DNA from: Clostridiales bacterium
Lineage (GTDB): Bacteria; Bacillota; Clostridia; Christensenellales; CAG-314
Length of the DNA: 40,609 bases
Assembly (NCBI GenBank): GCA_022508345.1
Contig: JAFLVK010000001.1
Span: 661,841 to 702,449 of the forward strand
Direction of reading: 5' to 3'
The notes below the pieces were generated by a model, which worked only from the letters and a program-made list of their open reading frames with translations, did no database searches and was not told where the DNA came from. Within the stretch, counting starts at the first letter, position 1, and the number at the start of each line of letters is the position of its first letter. Made by a program: the position numbers and the translations under genes. This document shows, one piece after another, positions 1 to 8,405 of this stretch.

Positions 1-1962
1 GGTATGATTGAAGGCGGCGAAATAATTTACGACGGACAGGACCTTGTTCAAATCTCCGAAGAGGACTTCCACAAGCTTCGCGGTGACAAGATTGCAATGA
101 TCTTCCAGGATCCCTTGTCCAGCCTTAACCCAATCGTTCGTATTGGACAACAAATGACGGAAGCTATGCTCTTGAAGGGCAAAGCAAGCCAGCGCAATGC
201 AAGAAAGATATTCAACAGTAAGCTTAAGCTGTTGAATGAAAGCATGGACGCGCTGTGCGTTGACGACAAGGTTAAAACGGACGAAAACAACACTAAAGTT
301 AAAACTTTTGACAATTTCTGTATCAACAGCACCAAGCTGGAAAGTCACTACAACGAGATTCACCGTGCTGCGGAAGAATTGAAGGTGGATATTGACGACA
401 TTGTCTTCCTCCTTGAAAAAAATCAACACATTGACGTAAAGGGTAAATTAAATTCTTTTGCAAAACGTGTTAACGCCACAATTCACCCCGATATCGTTGT
501 AAAAGACGAGCAGTTGAACTCAATTCTCAACGAGTTGAACTCCCTTGATGTGCACGACAGTGAAAATGTTGTTGATGTCTTGAAACGCTTGGCTAGCCTG
601 CTGGATGTTGCTACACAAAGACCCAAGCCCAACTACTTTACTCTCGGCTACTACATGATGCGTAACCCCACGGCTAACTTGGACGACATGCCCATTGACG
701 AGCTGACGGCTATGACGCGCAAGTACCTTGATGAAGAATTTATGTTGGACTTCATTGCCGAAGGTGCAAAGGGATTGCAATACAGTCATAACAAGTCTAT
801 TGCCGCTAAGCGTGAATTGCTTGCAGCTACCGACGAAGTACTTGAATACTTCAGAAACGAAGTTTTGGACAAAAAAGTTTCAACGGAGTATGCAGATTCT
901 CTATCCAAGAAAGTGGAAGAAGCAATCGACAGGCTGGAAGTTGTCAAAAACAGCATAGAGTACACATTTAAGAGCAGCATTCACGCAGCGCTTAAGAAGT
1001 ACTTCGACGGCGTTGTTAAGAACCCCAAAGAACAAGCCCGTTTTGACAGACAGACAGCTAAACACGACGCTTTGACAGCTAAGGGCAAAACTCCCGATTG
1101 GAAAGTTGTACCGGCGGCGTTGTTCGACCTGGAACTTGGCAGAAAGAACATCCGCGCAGTGCTGCACAACCTGAGAGCAAGCTTGCGCCGTGACATTGAA
1201 AACGATGCTAGCTTCAACGCTTCTGAAAGGATGGTCGCTTTGATTGACTACCTCAAGGAACAGGCTTCGGCAGTGGTGTACAAGGTTACCCCCAAGATGG
1301 CAAAGGCTAAGGCGTTGAAATTGATGGAAGAGGTCGGTATCCCCGAACCCGCCATCCGTTACAGACAGTATCCGTTCGAGTTTTCCGGCGGTATGCGTCA
1401 ACGTATAGTTATAGCTATAGCGCTTGCGGCTAACCCTGATATTCTTATCTGCGACGAGCCTACAACGGCGTTGGACGTTACAATTCAGGCGCAAATATTG
1501 GAGCTTATCAACCGTATCAAGGCGGAACGTAACCTGTCGGTAATATTCATTACCCACAACCTTGGCGTTGTTGCTAACATGGCGGACAGAATTGCTGTTA
1601 TGTACGCAGGCAAGATTGTTGAATACGGAACAGCTGACGACGTATTCTACGACCCACGACATCCATACACATGGGCGCTGTTGTCCTCCATGCCCGACCT
1701 TGACACCAAGGAAAAGCTGGAAGCTATTCCGGGAACTCCTCCCAACATGATTTTCCCGCCCAAGGGTGACGCGTTTGCAGCACGTAACAAGTACGCGATG
1801 GAAATCGACTTTGAGCAGCAGCCACCAATGTTTGAAGTTAGTGACACTCACTACGCTGCGACATGGTTGCTGCACCCCAACGCTCCCAAGGTAAAGCCGC
1901 CCAAGATTGTAACCGACCGTATCAAGAGAATGCAGAAAAAGGAGGCTGAGACAAATGGCTGA
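1..1962 (+). CDS. oppD: Oligopeptide ABC transporter ATP-binding protein, OppD/DppD-like, 5' partial, with a large internal insertion
   Basis: This is one of the two cytoplasmic ATPases that power an oligopeptide/dipeptide importer. The reading frame is open from base 1, and the first residues (GMIEGGEI) match the middle of the family, so the start and the Walker A loop lie upstream of the window. Counting from the Met at base 4, the Q-loop ([10 protein letters not shown]) is near residue 34, the signature SGGMRQR at 461-467, Walker B (ILICDEP) at 480-486 and the H-loop (ITHNLG) near 517. An oligopeptide-type C-terminal region follows. About 365 residues (roughly 65-430), rich in charged helix-forming residues, sit between the Q-loop and the signature, where typical OppD has only a few dozen. 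The family call is firm. The substrate is inferred, and dppD is an equally good name. It overlaps the next ATPase by 8 bases. Confidence 0.9.
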   Translation, partial: GMIEGGEIIYDGQDLVQISEEDFHKLRGDKIAMIFQDPLSSLNPIVRIGQQMTEAMLLKGKASQRNARKIFNSKLKLLNESMDALCVDDKVKTDENNTKVKTFDNFCINSTKLESHYNEIHRAAEELKVDIDDIVFLLEKNQHIDVKGKLNSFAKRVNATIHPDIVVKDEQLNSILNELNSLDVHDSENVVDVLKRLASLLDVATQRPKPNYFTLGYYMMRNPTANLDDMPIDELTAMTRKYLDEEFMLDFIAEGAKGLQYSHNKSIAAKRELLAATDEVLEYFRNEVLDKKVSTEYADSLSKKVEEAIDRLEVVKNSIEYTFKSSIHAALKKYFDGVVKNPKEQARFDRQTAKHDALTAKGKTPDWKVVPAALFDLELGRKNIRAVLHNLRASLRRDIENDASFNASERMVALIDYLKEQASAVVYKVTPKMAKAKALKLMEEVGIPEPAIRYRQYPFEFSGGMRQRIVIAIALAANPDILICDEPTTALDVTIQAQILELINRIKAERNLSVIFITHNLGVVANMADRIAVMYAGKIVEYGTADDVFYDPRHPYTWALLSSMPDLDTKEKLEAIPGTPPNMIFPPKGDAFAARNKYAMEIDFEQQPPMFEVSDTHYAATWLLHPNAPKVKPPKIVTDRIKRMQKKEAETNG

Positions 1963-3346
1963 AACTGAAAGAGAAGTATTGCTGTCTGTACAGCACCTTG
2001 AACAGTTCTTCAAGCTGGGCAGACGTCAATTGAAGGCAGTAAACGACGTTTCCTTTGACATCTACAAGGGCGAAGTGTTCGGTCTTGTTGGTGAATCGGG
2101 CTGCGGAAAGACCACAACCGGTCGTTCCATTATCCGTCTTTACGATATAACAGGCGGATCGGTGTATTTCAGAGATACACGTATTGCTGCCGGCACAAGA
2201 CGTTACAAAGAAGCAATCAAGCTTGCGGTGGAGCGACTCAAGGCAGAGGTGCGCGAACTGAACAAGCAATGCGCAGAGGAAAAGGCGGGGCTTGGATCGG
2301 ACGAAGAAAAGGCGCTTGTTGACGCTAAGTACGCCGAGCTTATTAAAAATAAAGAGGACGAATGTAGAGCGGTTATCGACAGGCAAAATGCCGAAATTAA
2401 AAAGGCTAAGTTCGACCACAAGTACTGCAACCGCGAATACGCAAGGGCTCAACAAAGAAAAGTAGACGAAAAATATTTGCCGCTAATTGAGCAAGCGGGA
2501 AGCGTTGAGCAAAGGGCTGAGCTTGAAAAAGAATACAGGGCTGAACGCCGTTTGGCTGGCAAAGACCGTATCACCAACAAGATGCAAATGATCTTCCAGG
2601 ATCCTATTGCGTCGCTCGACCCCCGTATGACGGTAAGAGAAATTATCGCAGAGGGCTTGGTTATCCGCGGAATAAGGGATAAAAAGGTTATCGACGAAAA
2701 GGTTTACGAGGTGCTTGACCTTGTTGGACTTGTCCCCGAACACGCAGGACGTTATCCGCACGAATTTAGCGGCGGTCAACGTCAACGTATCGGTATTGCG
2801 CGCGCAATAGTGTTGAACCCCGAGCTTATCATTGCGGACGAACCTATTTCGGCGTTGGACGTGTCCATTCAGGCACAGGTAATCAATTTGTTGAACGACC
2901 TTCGCGACAGACTGGGCTTGACGATACTGTTTATCGCGCATGACCTGTCGGTAGTAAAGTACTTCTCCGACAGAATTGCGGTAATGTACTTCGGTAACCT
3001 TGTAGAGCTGACCACAAGTGACGAGCTGTTTGCTCACCCCTTGCATCCCTACACCAAGTCATTGCTGTCGGCAATTCCGGTGCCTGATCCTAACTTCGAG
3101 AAGCAACGTAAGCGTATCACGTACAACCCGCTGGCTAGCCACGATTACAGCGTAGACAAGCCGACATTGAGGGAGGTTACCCCGGGACATTTCGTACACT
3201 GCAATCAAGCAGAGTTTGATCGGTATCAAGCGGAACTTAATGGACCGACGGATCCAAACGGCGACGGCGCGTCCACTAAAAAGCGCGCAACGGCAAAATC
3301 TACTACTGCGAAAAAGTCAATAGCCGCAACAAAAGCAACGAAGTAA
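1955..3346 (+). CDS. oppF: Oligopeptide ABC transporter ATP-binding protein, OppF/DppF-like, with coiled-coil insertion
   Basis: This is the second ATPase of the peptide importer, expected to pair with the OppD-like subunit just upstream. The start is the ATG at 1955, 9 bases after an AAAGGAGG-like site inside the end of the previous gene. Walker A is at residues 46-53 (GESGCGKT), the Q-loop (FQDP) at 214-217, then FSGGQRQR and LIIADEP. Between Walker A and the Q-loop, roughly residues 75-207, there is a Lys/Glu/Ala-rich segment predicted by eye to be a long coiled coil. Typical OppF has about 35 residues there. The C-terminus ends in a basic Lys/Ala/Thr tail of about 25 residues. At 463 residues it is clearly longer than the usual 310-330. 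A terminator follows at 3366-3397. Confidence 0.92.
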   Translation: MAETEREVLLSVQHLEQFFKLGRRQLKAVNDVSFDIYKGEVFGLVGESGCGKTTTGRSIIRLYDITGGSVYFRDTRIAAGTRRYKEAIKLAVERLKAEVRELNKQCAEEKAGLGSDEEKALVDAKYAELIKNKEDECRAVIDRQNAEIKKAKFDHKYCNREYARAQQRKVDEKYLPLIEQAGSVEQRAELEKEYRAERRLAGKDRITNKMQMIFQDPIASLDPRMTVREIIAEGLVIRGIRDKKVIDEKVYEVLDLVGLVPEHAGRYPHEFSGGQRQRIGIARAIVLNPELIIADEPISALDVSIQAQVINLLNDLRDRLGLTILFIAHDLSVVKYFSDRIAVMYFGNLVELTTSDELFAHPLHPYTKSLLSAIPVPDPNFEKQRKRITYNPLASHDYSVDKPTLREVTPGHFVHCNQAEFDRYQAELNGPTDPNGDGASTKKRATAKSTTAKKSIAATKATK

Positions 3347-3365
3347 ACAAAGTAAGTATAATTGT

Positions 3366-3397
3366 AAAAGGAAGATACAACATTGTCTCTTCCTTTT
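3366..3397 (+). terminator. Rho-independent terminator after the opp operon
   Basis: AAAAGGAAGA (3366-3375) pairs with TCTTCCTTTT (3388-3397), a perfect 10-bp stem around a 12-base loop that can pair further (ACA/TGT). The U-rich 3' arm ends the structure. It lies 20 bases after the oppF stop, so it probably ends the transporter transcript. The A-rich 5' arm gives little bidirectional capacity. Confidence 0.75.
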
Positions 3398-3407
3398 ATT
3401 ACAACCA

Positions 3408-3437
3408 TCAACAGTGGAAAAGCAGCTCAAGTATACT
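3408..3437 (+). promoter_or_regulatory. Candidate promoter for the first small membrane protein
   Basis: TCAACA (3408-3413, 4 of 6 match to TTGACA), an 18-base spacer and TATACT (3432-3437) would start transcription near 3444. That leaves a leader of about 37 nt containing the strong AAGGAGG site of the next gene. The -35 match is weak, so confidence is moderate. Confidence 0.45.
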
Positions 3438-3480
3438 GGATATTGTAATTTTCAGTAAAAAACGTAAGGAGGTGTGTCAG

Positions 3481-3918
3481 ATGAACGTAAGCGAAAACAA
3501 AAAATATAAAGTTAGGGACGCATGGTGGTGGCTGAAGTACCTCGTTTCACTATTGGTTCCTGCAATTTTCGTTGTATTGAGTGTTTGGAAGCAGGGCGCA
3601 TTTGAAACCACCAACAACAAAGCCTTGCTTGGAATGTTTAGCAACGCCTTTCTCGTATCGGGTTTTTTAACATTATACGTTAGTTCGTTTGTAATTATAA
3701 TGCATGGCCATGTGTTTGAAAAACTCTTCAACGGACTAAAAAAGCTCATTCTATGGTTAAAGGAAGACCCGATTGATCGCAAATATCACAATTTTCGTAG
3801 ATACAGGAGAATTGGAAAGGAAAAAACCCTCGATTTTTGGATATGGTATATAAACATAGTCGGCGTGGCATTTCTTGGGATTGCCGGCATATTGTTTGTC
3901 TCTTTTATGGCAGCATAG
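3481..3918 (+). CDS. Small membrane protein, DUF3899-like
   Basis: A 145-residue protein of unknown function. Hydrophobic segments lie near residues 17-35, 48-75 and 118-140. A conserved-looking cytoplasmic stretch between the last two contains DRKYHNFRRYR. The start is the ATG at 3481, because AAGGAGG at 3466-3472 sits 8 bases before it; the GTG at 3472 overlaps the ribosome site and is rejected. The pattern (membrane span, short amphipathic stretch, DRKY-x-Y/F-x-x-YR, membrane span) is shared with the next gene and resembles the DUF3899 family, a resemblance judged by eye. The two genes look like diverged paralogues. Neither has a known role, and the neighbouring peptide transporter is separated by a terminator. 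Confidence 0.7.
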   Translation: MNVSENKKYKVRDAWWWLKYLVSLLVPAIFVVLSVWKQGAFETTNNKALLGMFSNAFLVSGFLTLYVSSFVIIMHGHVFEKLFNGLKKLILWLKEDPIDRKYHNFRRYRRIGKEKTLDFWIWYINIVGVAFLGIAGILFVSFMAA

Positions 3919-3937
3919 GCGAGTGATATACATTTAC

Positions 3938-3966
3938 TTGACTGAATTGTACAAAAATATTAAAAT
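3938..3966 (+). promoter_or_regulatory. Promoter placing the transcription start on the ATG of the second DUF3899-like gene
   Basis: TTGACT (3938-3943), a 17-base spacer and TAAAAT (3961-3966). The expected first transcribed base, 7 positions after the -10 box, is 3973, the A of the ATG. No Shine-Dalgarno sequence can therefore be present on this transcript, so the mRNA is predicted to be leaderless. Confidence 0.7.
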
Positions 3967-3972
3967 ATAGGT

Positions 3973-4536
3973 ATGAAACAGAAGAAAGCGAATACGACGT
4001 CATCCGAAATGCCCGAAACAGCGCAAATGGAGGAGATAAATCCCGAAATAGAGCAAAGTGACTCGGAAGAATTGGGAGAAGAGGCGCTAAAGAATGGTAC
4101 TAAAGCGCTTAACGCACTACAGCACAATGGCAGACCGTGGCTACCGTACGTCATTAGTTTTGCCGTGCTTGCCGCGTTGACGTTGCTTGTTGCATTGGCT
4201 GAGGGTGGATACACTCCAACGGAAACATGGCTGATGTTGGGCAAATGGGGAAGCTCCGTTGCCATATCCGGCGTATTTGGTTTATCAATTGGGCTTTTGG
4301 TATGGGTAAGCAACGGTGGAGCATTCGACATTTTTGCTTACGGTGGCAGGATTTTTGTGCGTATGTTTTTCAAAAAGGACGTATTGGACCGCAAATATCC
4401 CACTTACTACGATTACCGCGAGTCGCGCAAGGGCAAAAAACGCAGTTATTGGTACTTAGTCATTGTAGGAGCTGTATTTCTAGTGGTGGGTATCATACTG
4501 CTTGTAATTGGCAATCAGTTAATGCCCAAACAATAA
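3973..4536 (+). CDS. Membrane protein, DUF3899-like, with acidic N-terminal tail
   Basis: A 187-residue protein whose first 55 or so residues are hydrophilic and Glu-rich, with no signal peptide. Three hydrophobic segments follow (about 57-75, 88-112 and 157-180). The stretch VSNGGAFDIFAYG, followed by DRKYPTYYDYRESRKGKKR, fits the DUF3899 family and matches the upstream neighbour (DRKYHNFRRYR). Function is unknown. The ATG at 3973 coincides with the predicted transcription start, and the only purines before it (TAGG) are too close to act as a ribosome site. A strong terminator follows at 4552-4579, so this is a single-gene transcript. Confidence 0.75.
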   Translation: MKQKKANTTSSEMPETAQMEEINPEIEQSDSEELGEEALKNGTKALNALQHNGRPWLPYVISFAVLAALTLLVALAEGGYTPTETWLMLGKWGSSVAISGVFGLSIGLLVWVSNGGAFDIFAYGGRIFVRMFFKKDVLDRKYPTYYDYRESRKGKKRSYWYLVIVGAVFLVVGIILLVIGNQLMPKQ

Positions 4537-4551
4537 CCTACTAATCACGTC

Positions 4552-4579
4552 AAGAGAGAAGAAAATTCTCTCTTTTTTT
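4552..4579 (+). terminator. Rho-independent terminator upstream of the ribosomal protein block
   Basis: AAGAGAGAA (4552-4560) and TTCTCTCTT (4566-4574) form a 9-bp stem with a GAAAA loop, followed by a T run to 4579. It lies 15 bases after the second DUF3899-like gene and insulates the rpsJ promoter from upstream transcription. Confidence 0.85.
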
Positions 4580-4669
4580 ATTACTTTATTAAAAATAATA
4601 ATTTATTTAGGTTGATGTTAAGTTGATAAAAAAAAATTAAAAAAACTGCTAAAAATGCTGTGTTTTTGT

Positions 4670-4699
4670 TTGACAGGGTATTGATTTCCGTGTTAAAAT
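4670..4699 (+). promoter_or_regulatory. Main promoter of the S10-spc-alpha ribosomal block, with AT-rich upstream element
   Basis: Perfect TTGACA (4670-4675), an 18-base spacer and TAAAAT (4694-4699). Just upstream, 4627-4660 is dominated by A and T tracts, as in UP elements that bind the RNA polymerase alpha C-terminal domain. Transcription should start near 4706, leaving a leader of about 255 nt before rpsJ. No other strong promoter is obvious before rplQ. Confidence 0.8.
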
Positions 4700-4705
4700 A
4701 GGTAA

Positions 4706-4960
4706 GCTGCGAAAAAAGGGGCTGACGCGCAAGGTTACTGAGATAACAGAAAACTTGCTGCCGACCCAGCAATGTCACGAACATTGCGACCGAACAAAAT
4801 TTTAATGCAGTATCAGGCGTTAAGTGAATTCGAAACTCATACTGGCGCAGATATTTTCCAAGCAAATTCAGTTTGCTTTATTAAAAGCCGCAGCAGGAAA
4901 CACACGGCGGTGTTGTTACCAAAAGGCGTTCGGACAATAAAACAAAAAGGAGAAAAAAGA
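4706..4960 (+). promoter_or_regulatory. Long structured rpsJ leader, candidate ribosomal-protein control region
   Basis: The 255-nt untranslated leader holds several hairpins. TTGCTG/CAGCAA (4755-4760 with 4767-4772) and GCAATGT/ACATTGC (4769-4775 with 4781-4787) share bases 4769-4772, so only one can form at a time. AAGCAAA/TTTGCTT (4860-4866 with 4872-4878) is a third. AACAC/GTGTT (4899-4903 with 4910-4914) lies close to the ribosome site AAAAAGGAGA (4944-4953). GCTGCG (4706-4711) could pair at long range with CGCAGC (4889-4894). Autoregulation of S10 operons through their leader by L4 is established in gammaproteobacteria; applying it here is inference. The frame is open from 4772 into rpsJ, but nothing in it looks like protein. 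Confidence 0.55.
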
Positions 4961-5269
4961 ATGGCAACACAAAGAATCAGAATCAAACTTAAATCCTACG
5001 ACCACAACCTTGTTGATCTTGCTTGCACAAAGATTGTAGAAGCAGCTCAAAAGATGGGTAGTAAGGTATCCGGTCCTATCCCCCTTCCTACGGAAAAGGA
5101 AATAGTAACCGTGCTGCGTGCAACACACAAATATAAGGACGCACGCGAGCAATTCGAACTTAGAACTTACAAACGCTTGATTGACATCTACAGCCCCAAC
5201 GCAAAGACGGTCGATTCACTCACGAAGCTCGACCTCCCCGCAGGCATTGATATCAAAATCAAGCTGTAA
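4961..5269 (+). CDS. rpsJ: 30S ribosomal protein uS10
   Basis: S10 is part of the 30S head and also acts as NusE, the antitermination partner of NusB. The product is 102 residues, the usual length, and begins [15 protein letters not shown], with the family signature [16 protein letters not shown] in the middle. The start at 4961 is fixed by AAAAAGGAGA eight bases upstream and by alignment with the normal S10 N-terminus. The frame stays open upstream to an ATG at 4772, but that would add 63 residues never seen in S10. As first gene of the block it is the natural target of any leader-based control. Confidence 0.98.
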   Translation: MATQRIRIKLKSYDHNLVDLACTKIVEAAQKMGSKVSGPIPLPTEKEIVTVLRATHKYKDAREQFELRTYKRLIDIYSPNAKTVDSLTKLDLPAGIDIKIKL

Positions 5270-5298
5270 CTAAATAAATACGGAGGTGAACTTTATCT

Positions 5299-5925
5299 AT
5301 GAATAAAGCAATCATTGGTAAAAAGTTGGGAATGACACAGGTGTTTCTCAACGACGGAACGATGGTTCCGGTAACGGTAATTCAAGCAGGTCCCTGCACG
5401 GTAACACAAGTAAAAACCTTGGAACGCGACGGTTATCAAGCTGTTCAACTCGGTTTTGAGGAGGTGCCCGAAAGAAAGCTCACCAAGCCCGAGCTTGGTC
5501 ACTTGAAGGCAAGCGGTGCAACAGTTAAGCACCTTCACGAGTTCAAACTTGAAAATTCAACTCTCGAAGTTGGCGCAAAGGTTGAAGCCGACGTGTTTGC
5601 AGCAGGCGAATTTGTTGACGTAACAGGCGTAACAAAGGGACACGGTTTCACAGGCGTTATCAAACGCTGGAACCAACACAGACTTAAGGAAACCCACGGT
5701 GTGGGCCCTGTTCACAGAGAAGTAGGTTCAATGGGTCCCATCTCTAGCCCCTCACGCGTAATGCCCGGCAAAAATCTTCCCGGTCACTACGGTGTAGAAC
5801 AAGTAACAGTGTTAAATCTCTCAGTAGTAAAAGTCGACAAGGAGAGAGGCGTGCTGCTCGTTAAAGGTGCAGTACCCGGCGCAAAGAACAGTATCGTATA
5901 CGTTCGCAACGCCGTAAAGAAATAA
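5299..5925 (+). CDS. rplC: 50S ribosomal protein uL3
   Basis: L3 is an early-assembling 50S protein whose central loop reaches the peptidyl transferase centre. The 208-residue product begins MNKAIIGKKLGMTQVF and has the internal GVTKGHGFTGVIKRW and SMGPISSPSRVMPGK stretches of the family; the latter holds the loop that approaches the active site. The ATG at 5299 follows GGAGGTGA by 9 bases. It is the second gene of the S10 cluster, 29 bases after rpsJ. Nothing unusual was seen. Confidence 0.98.
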   Translation: MNKAIIGKKLGMTQVFLNDGTMVPVTVIQAGPCTVTQVKTLERDGYQAVQLGFEEVPERKLTKPELGHLKASGATVKHLHEFKLENSTLEVGAKVEADVFAAGEFVDVTGVTKGHGFTGVIKRWNQHRLKETHGVGPVHREVGSMGPISSPSRVMPGKNLPGHYGVEQVTVLNLSVVKVDKERGVLLVKGAVPGAKNSIVYVRNAVKK

Positions 5926-5945
5926 GGTGAAAGGAGGAAAAAACA

Positions 5946-6569
5946 ATGCAAGTAAAAGTTTACAATACCGAGGCAAAAGTAGTCGGTTCACTCGAACTTA
6001 GCGAAGAAGTATTCGGTTGCGAATACAATGAGCCTCTCATTCACCAAGCAGTAGTTGCTTACCAGGCAAACCAAAGACAAGGCACCAAGTCCGCTTTGAC
6101 CCGTACTGAGGTTCGCGGCGGCGGTATCAAGCCTTGGAGACAAAAGGGTACAGGCCGTGCACGTCAAGGTTCTATCCGCGCTCCGCAATGGATCAAGGGT
6201 GGCGTTGTATTTGCACCGAAGCCGAGAGACTTCCGCAAAAAGCTCAACAAGAAGATGAAGGCACAAGCATTCCGCAGTGCAATCAGCTACAAGGTTGCCA
6301 ACAACGAACTTGTAGTAGTGGACGAAATCAAGCTGGCTGCTCCCAAGACAAAGCTTGTTGCTCAAATCCTTAAAAACTTCAGCTTCGACAAGAGAACACT
6401 GCTCCTCGTTACAGGCGAAAGCGCTGACGTTGTTAGAGCAGGTGCAAACATCGAAAAGCTGACAGTTACGGACGCTCTTCTTGCTAACATCTACGAACTT
6501 GTATCTAACTACGCAATCATTGCAACAAAAGATGCAATCCAGAAAATTGAGGAGGCATATTCACTATGA
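5946..6569 (+). CDS. rplD: 50S ribosomal protein uL4
   Basis: L4 lines the polypeptide exit tunnel and in some bacteria represses its own operon. The 207-residue product carries the long basic loop (TRTEVRGGGIKPWRQKGTGR and following) that extends into the tunnel, then a globular C-terminal domain with NIEKLTVTDALLANIYEL. The ATG at 5946 follows AAGGAGG by 8 bases. Its last four bases overlap the start of rplW (ATGA), so the two are probably translationally coupled. Given the structured leader, L4 is the first candidate for a regulator, but the sequence does not prove that. Confidence 0.98.
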   Translation: MQVKVYNTEAKVVGSLELSEEVFGCEYNEPLIHQAVVAYQANQRQGTKSALTRTEVRGGGIKPWRQKGTGRARQGSIRAPQWIKGGVVFAPKPRDFRKKLNKKMKAQAFRSAISYKVANNELVVVDEIKLAAPKTKLVAQILKNFSFDKRTLLLVTGESADVVRAGANIEKLTVTDALLANIYELVSNYAIIATKDAIQKIEEAYSL

Positions 6570-6856
6570 ATTCCTACGATATAATCAGACGTCCCGTATT
6601 GACGGAAAAGAGCTACGCCGGCATCCCCGCAAAGACTTACACTTTCGAAGTTGCAAAATCTGCTAACAAGGTGGAAATCAAGCGCGCGGTTGAAGAAATC
6701 TTCGGCGTAAAAGTGGAACACATCACAACAGCTACCGTAAAGGGTAAGCTTAGAAGACAGGGAAGAAGCCAAGGCTACACTCCCGACTGGAAAAAGGCAA
6801 CCGTTCGTCTTACTTCCGACAGCAAGGCAATCGAGTTCTTCGAAAGTCTGTCCTAA
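6566..6856 (+). CDS. rplW: 50S ribosomal protein uL23
   Basis: L23 sits at the exit of the ribosomal tunnel and is the docking point for trigger factor and SRP. The 96-residue product begins MNSYDIIRRPVLTEKSY, the usual bacterial start, and has the conserved VEEIFGVKVEHI segment. Its ATG at 6566 overlaps the rplD stop by four bases, with GAGGAGG about 10 bases upstream inside rplD. Length is normal. Confidence 0.97.
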   Translation: MNSYDIIRRPVLTEKSYAGIPAKTYTFEVAKSANKVEIKRAVEEIFGVKVEHITTATVKGKLRRQGRSQGYTPDWKKATVRLTSDSKAIEFFESLS

Positions 6857-6874
6857 TAACGGAGGATTACTCAA

Positions 6875-7699
6875 ATGGCTATTAAGAAATATAAACCTAC
6901 ATCTCCCGCACGCCGTTTCATGTCTGTTTCGACGTTCGAGGAAATAACAACGACAACTCCGGAAAAAAGCCTTCTTGCTAAAAACAAGAAGACGGGCGGA
7001 CGTAACGCAAGCGGACACATCACCGTTCGTCACATCGGCGGCGGCAACCGCACCAAGTACAGAATCATCGACTTCAAGCGCGACAAGAGCGTACCCGCAA
7101 AGGTTGCTACAATCGAATACGACCCCAACCGTACGGCTAACATCGCATTGCTGCACTACGCAGACGGCGAAAAGAGATACATTCTCGCACCCGTTGGTCT
7201 CAGTGTTGGCGACACAGTAGTGGCAAGCCCCGACGCGGACATCAAGGTTGGTAACAATCTTCCCCTTGAAAACATCCCCGTTGGTACAATTGTTCACAAC
7301 ATCGAAATGAACCCCGGCAAGGGCGGTCAAATTGCAAGAGCAGCAGGTATCTTTGCTCAATTGATGGCAAAAGAAGGCAAGTACGCAACACTGCGTATGC
7401 CCAGTGGCGAAATGAGACTTATTCTCTTGAAGTGCCACGCAACAATTGGACAAGTTGGTAACCTTGACCACGAAATCATCAGTATCGGTAAAGCAGGCAA
7501 GAAGCGCCACATGGGTGTTAAGCCCACCGTTCGCGGTAGCGTAATGAACCCCTGCGATCACCCCCACGGTGGTGGTGAAGGTAAGTCGCCTATCGGACGT
7601 CCCGGTCCTGTAACTCCTTGGGGTAAGCCCGCACTCGGTTACAAAACGAGAAAGCACAAGAAGGCAAGCGACAAATTTATTATTAAGCGTATCAACTAA
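6875..7699 (+). CDS. rplB: 50S ribosomal protein uL2
   Basis: L2 is among the most conserved 50S proteins and is needed for subunit joining and peptidyl transferase activity. The 274-residue product starts [17 protein letters not shown] and contains [16 protein letters not shown] and, near the C-terminus, [20 protein letters not shown] with the conserved histidine of the family. CGGAGG lies ten bases before the ATG at 6875. It has normal length and the expected position between L23 and S19. Confidence 0.98.
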   Translation: MAIKKYKPTSPARRFMSVSTFEEITTTTPEKSLLAKNKKTGGRNASGHITVRHIGGGNRTKYRIIDFKRDKSVPAKVATIEYDPNRTANIALLHYADGEKRYILAPVGLSVGDTVVASPDADIKVGNNLPLENIPVGTIVHNIEMNPGKGGQIARAAGIFAQLMAKEGKYATLRMPSGEMRLILLKCHATIGQVGNLDHEIISIGKAGKKRHMGVKPTVRGSVMNPCDHPHGGGEGKSPIGRPGPVTPWGKPALGYKTRKHKKASDKFIIKRIN

Positions 7700-7713
7700 T
7701 CGGAGGAAAGAAA

Positions 7714-7992
7714 ATGAGTAGATCGATTAAAAAAGGACCTTTCGTTCAAGCTAAGCTACTTAAGCGCGTTAGAGAAATGAACGAAAAAGGCGAAAAGAAA
7801 GTTTTGAAAACATGGTCGAGAAGTTCTACAATCTTCCCCGATTTCGTAGGACACACGATAGCAGTACACGACGGCAGAAAGCATGTCCCCGTATACATCA
7901 CGGAAGACATGGTTGGTTTGAAGCTGGGTGAATTTGCGCCCACGAGAACATTCAAGGGTCACGCAGGCAGCAAGACCAGCGGTGGCAGATAG
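7714..7992 (+). CDS. rpsS: 30S ribosomal protein uS19
   Basis: S19 lies in the 30S head next to S13 and contacts the A-site side of the subunit interface. The 92-residue product begins [16 protein letters not shown] and has [30 protein letters not shown], all typical. The ATG at 7714 follows CGGAGGAAAG by a few bases, 14 bases after the rplB stop. Length and position are standard, and no anomalies were seen. Confidence 0.98.
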   Translation: MSRSIKKGPFVQAKLLKRVREMNEKGEKKVLKTWSRSSTIFPDFVGHTIAVHDGRKHVPVYITEDMVGLKLGEFAPTRTFKGHAGSKTSGGR

Positions 7993-8004
7993 GAGGAAAA
8001 ACGA

Positions 8005-8391
8005 ATGGCTACAAGAAGTAAAGCAAAAGCCCTTGTTCGTGCAGAAAACAAGGACCGTCGCCCCAAGGCGATAGCAAAGTACATCCGTATATCCCCCTCT
8101 AAGGTTCACGTAGTGCTTGACCTTATCCGCGGTAAAAACTACACGGATGCCGTTGCAATTTTGAAAACAACACAAAAAGCCGCTTCCGAGCCGGTACTTA
8201 AGTGCCTCAACTCCGCAGCAGCTAACGCAGAAGTAAACCTCGGCATGAACAAAGACACTCTCTTTGTTGCAGAATGCTTTGCAGACCAAGGACCTACGCT
8301 GAAACGTATGCAACCCGTTTCTCGCGGCAGAGGATACCGTATCTTGAAACGTACAAGTCACATCACAGTGATCTTGGACGAGAGAGCGTAA
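8005..8391 (+). CDS. rplV: 50S ribosomal protein uL22
   Basis: L22 spans the 50S subunit and places a beta-hairpin in the exit tunnel near the macrolide site. The 128-residue product is about 12-15 residues longer than many homologues, because it has a basic N-terminal tail (MATRSKAKALVRAENKDRRPKAIAKY) before the conserved IRISPSKVHVVLDLIRGK. The hairpin region near the C-terminus reads GPTLKRMQPVSRGRGYRILKR. AGGAGGAAAA precedes the ATG at 8005. Confidence 0.97.
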   Translation: MATRSKAKALVRAENKDRRPKAIAKYIRISPSKVHVVLDLIRGKNYTDAVAILKTTQKAASEPVLKCLNSAAANAEVNLGMNKDTLFVAECFADQGPTLKRMQPVSRGRGYRILKRTSHITVILDERA

Positions 8392-8405
8392 GGGAGGAAT
8401 GAATT

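Noticed and set aside
901-2013. Open frame of 370 codons on the minus strand opposite the OppD-like gene
   Set aside because: It lies wholly antisense to a gene with clear ABC ATPase motifs; its translation is rich in Cys, Val and Ser with no family likeness, as expected for a shadow frame.
1-3346. Frameshift or fusion artefact to explain the long ABC ATPases
   Set aside because: Both genes read in one frame through the insertions, motifs continue correctly on the far side, and no second domain family is recognisable.
4772-4960. In-frame extension of 63 codons before rpsJ
   Set aside because: S10 never has such an extension; the normal start has a well placed ribosome site, and the region folds into leader hairpins.
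6509-7657. Open frame of 382 codons on the minus strand opposite rplW and rplB
   Set aside because: It is antisense to two highly conserved ribosomal genes and has no plausible start signal or family likeness.
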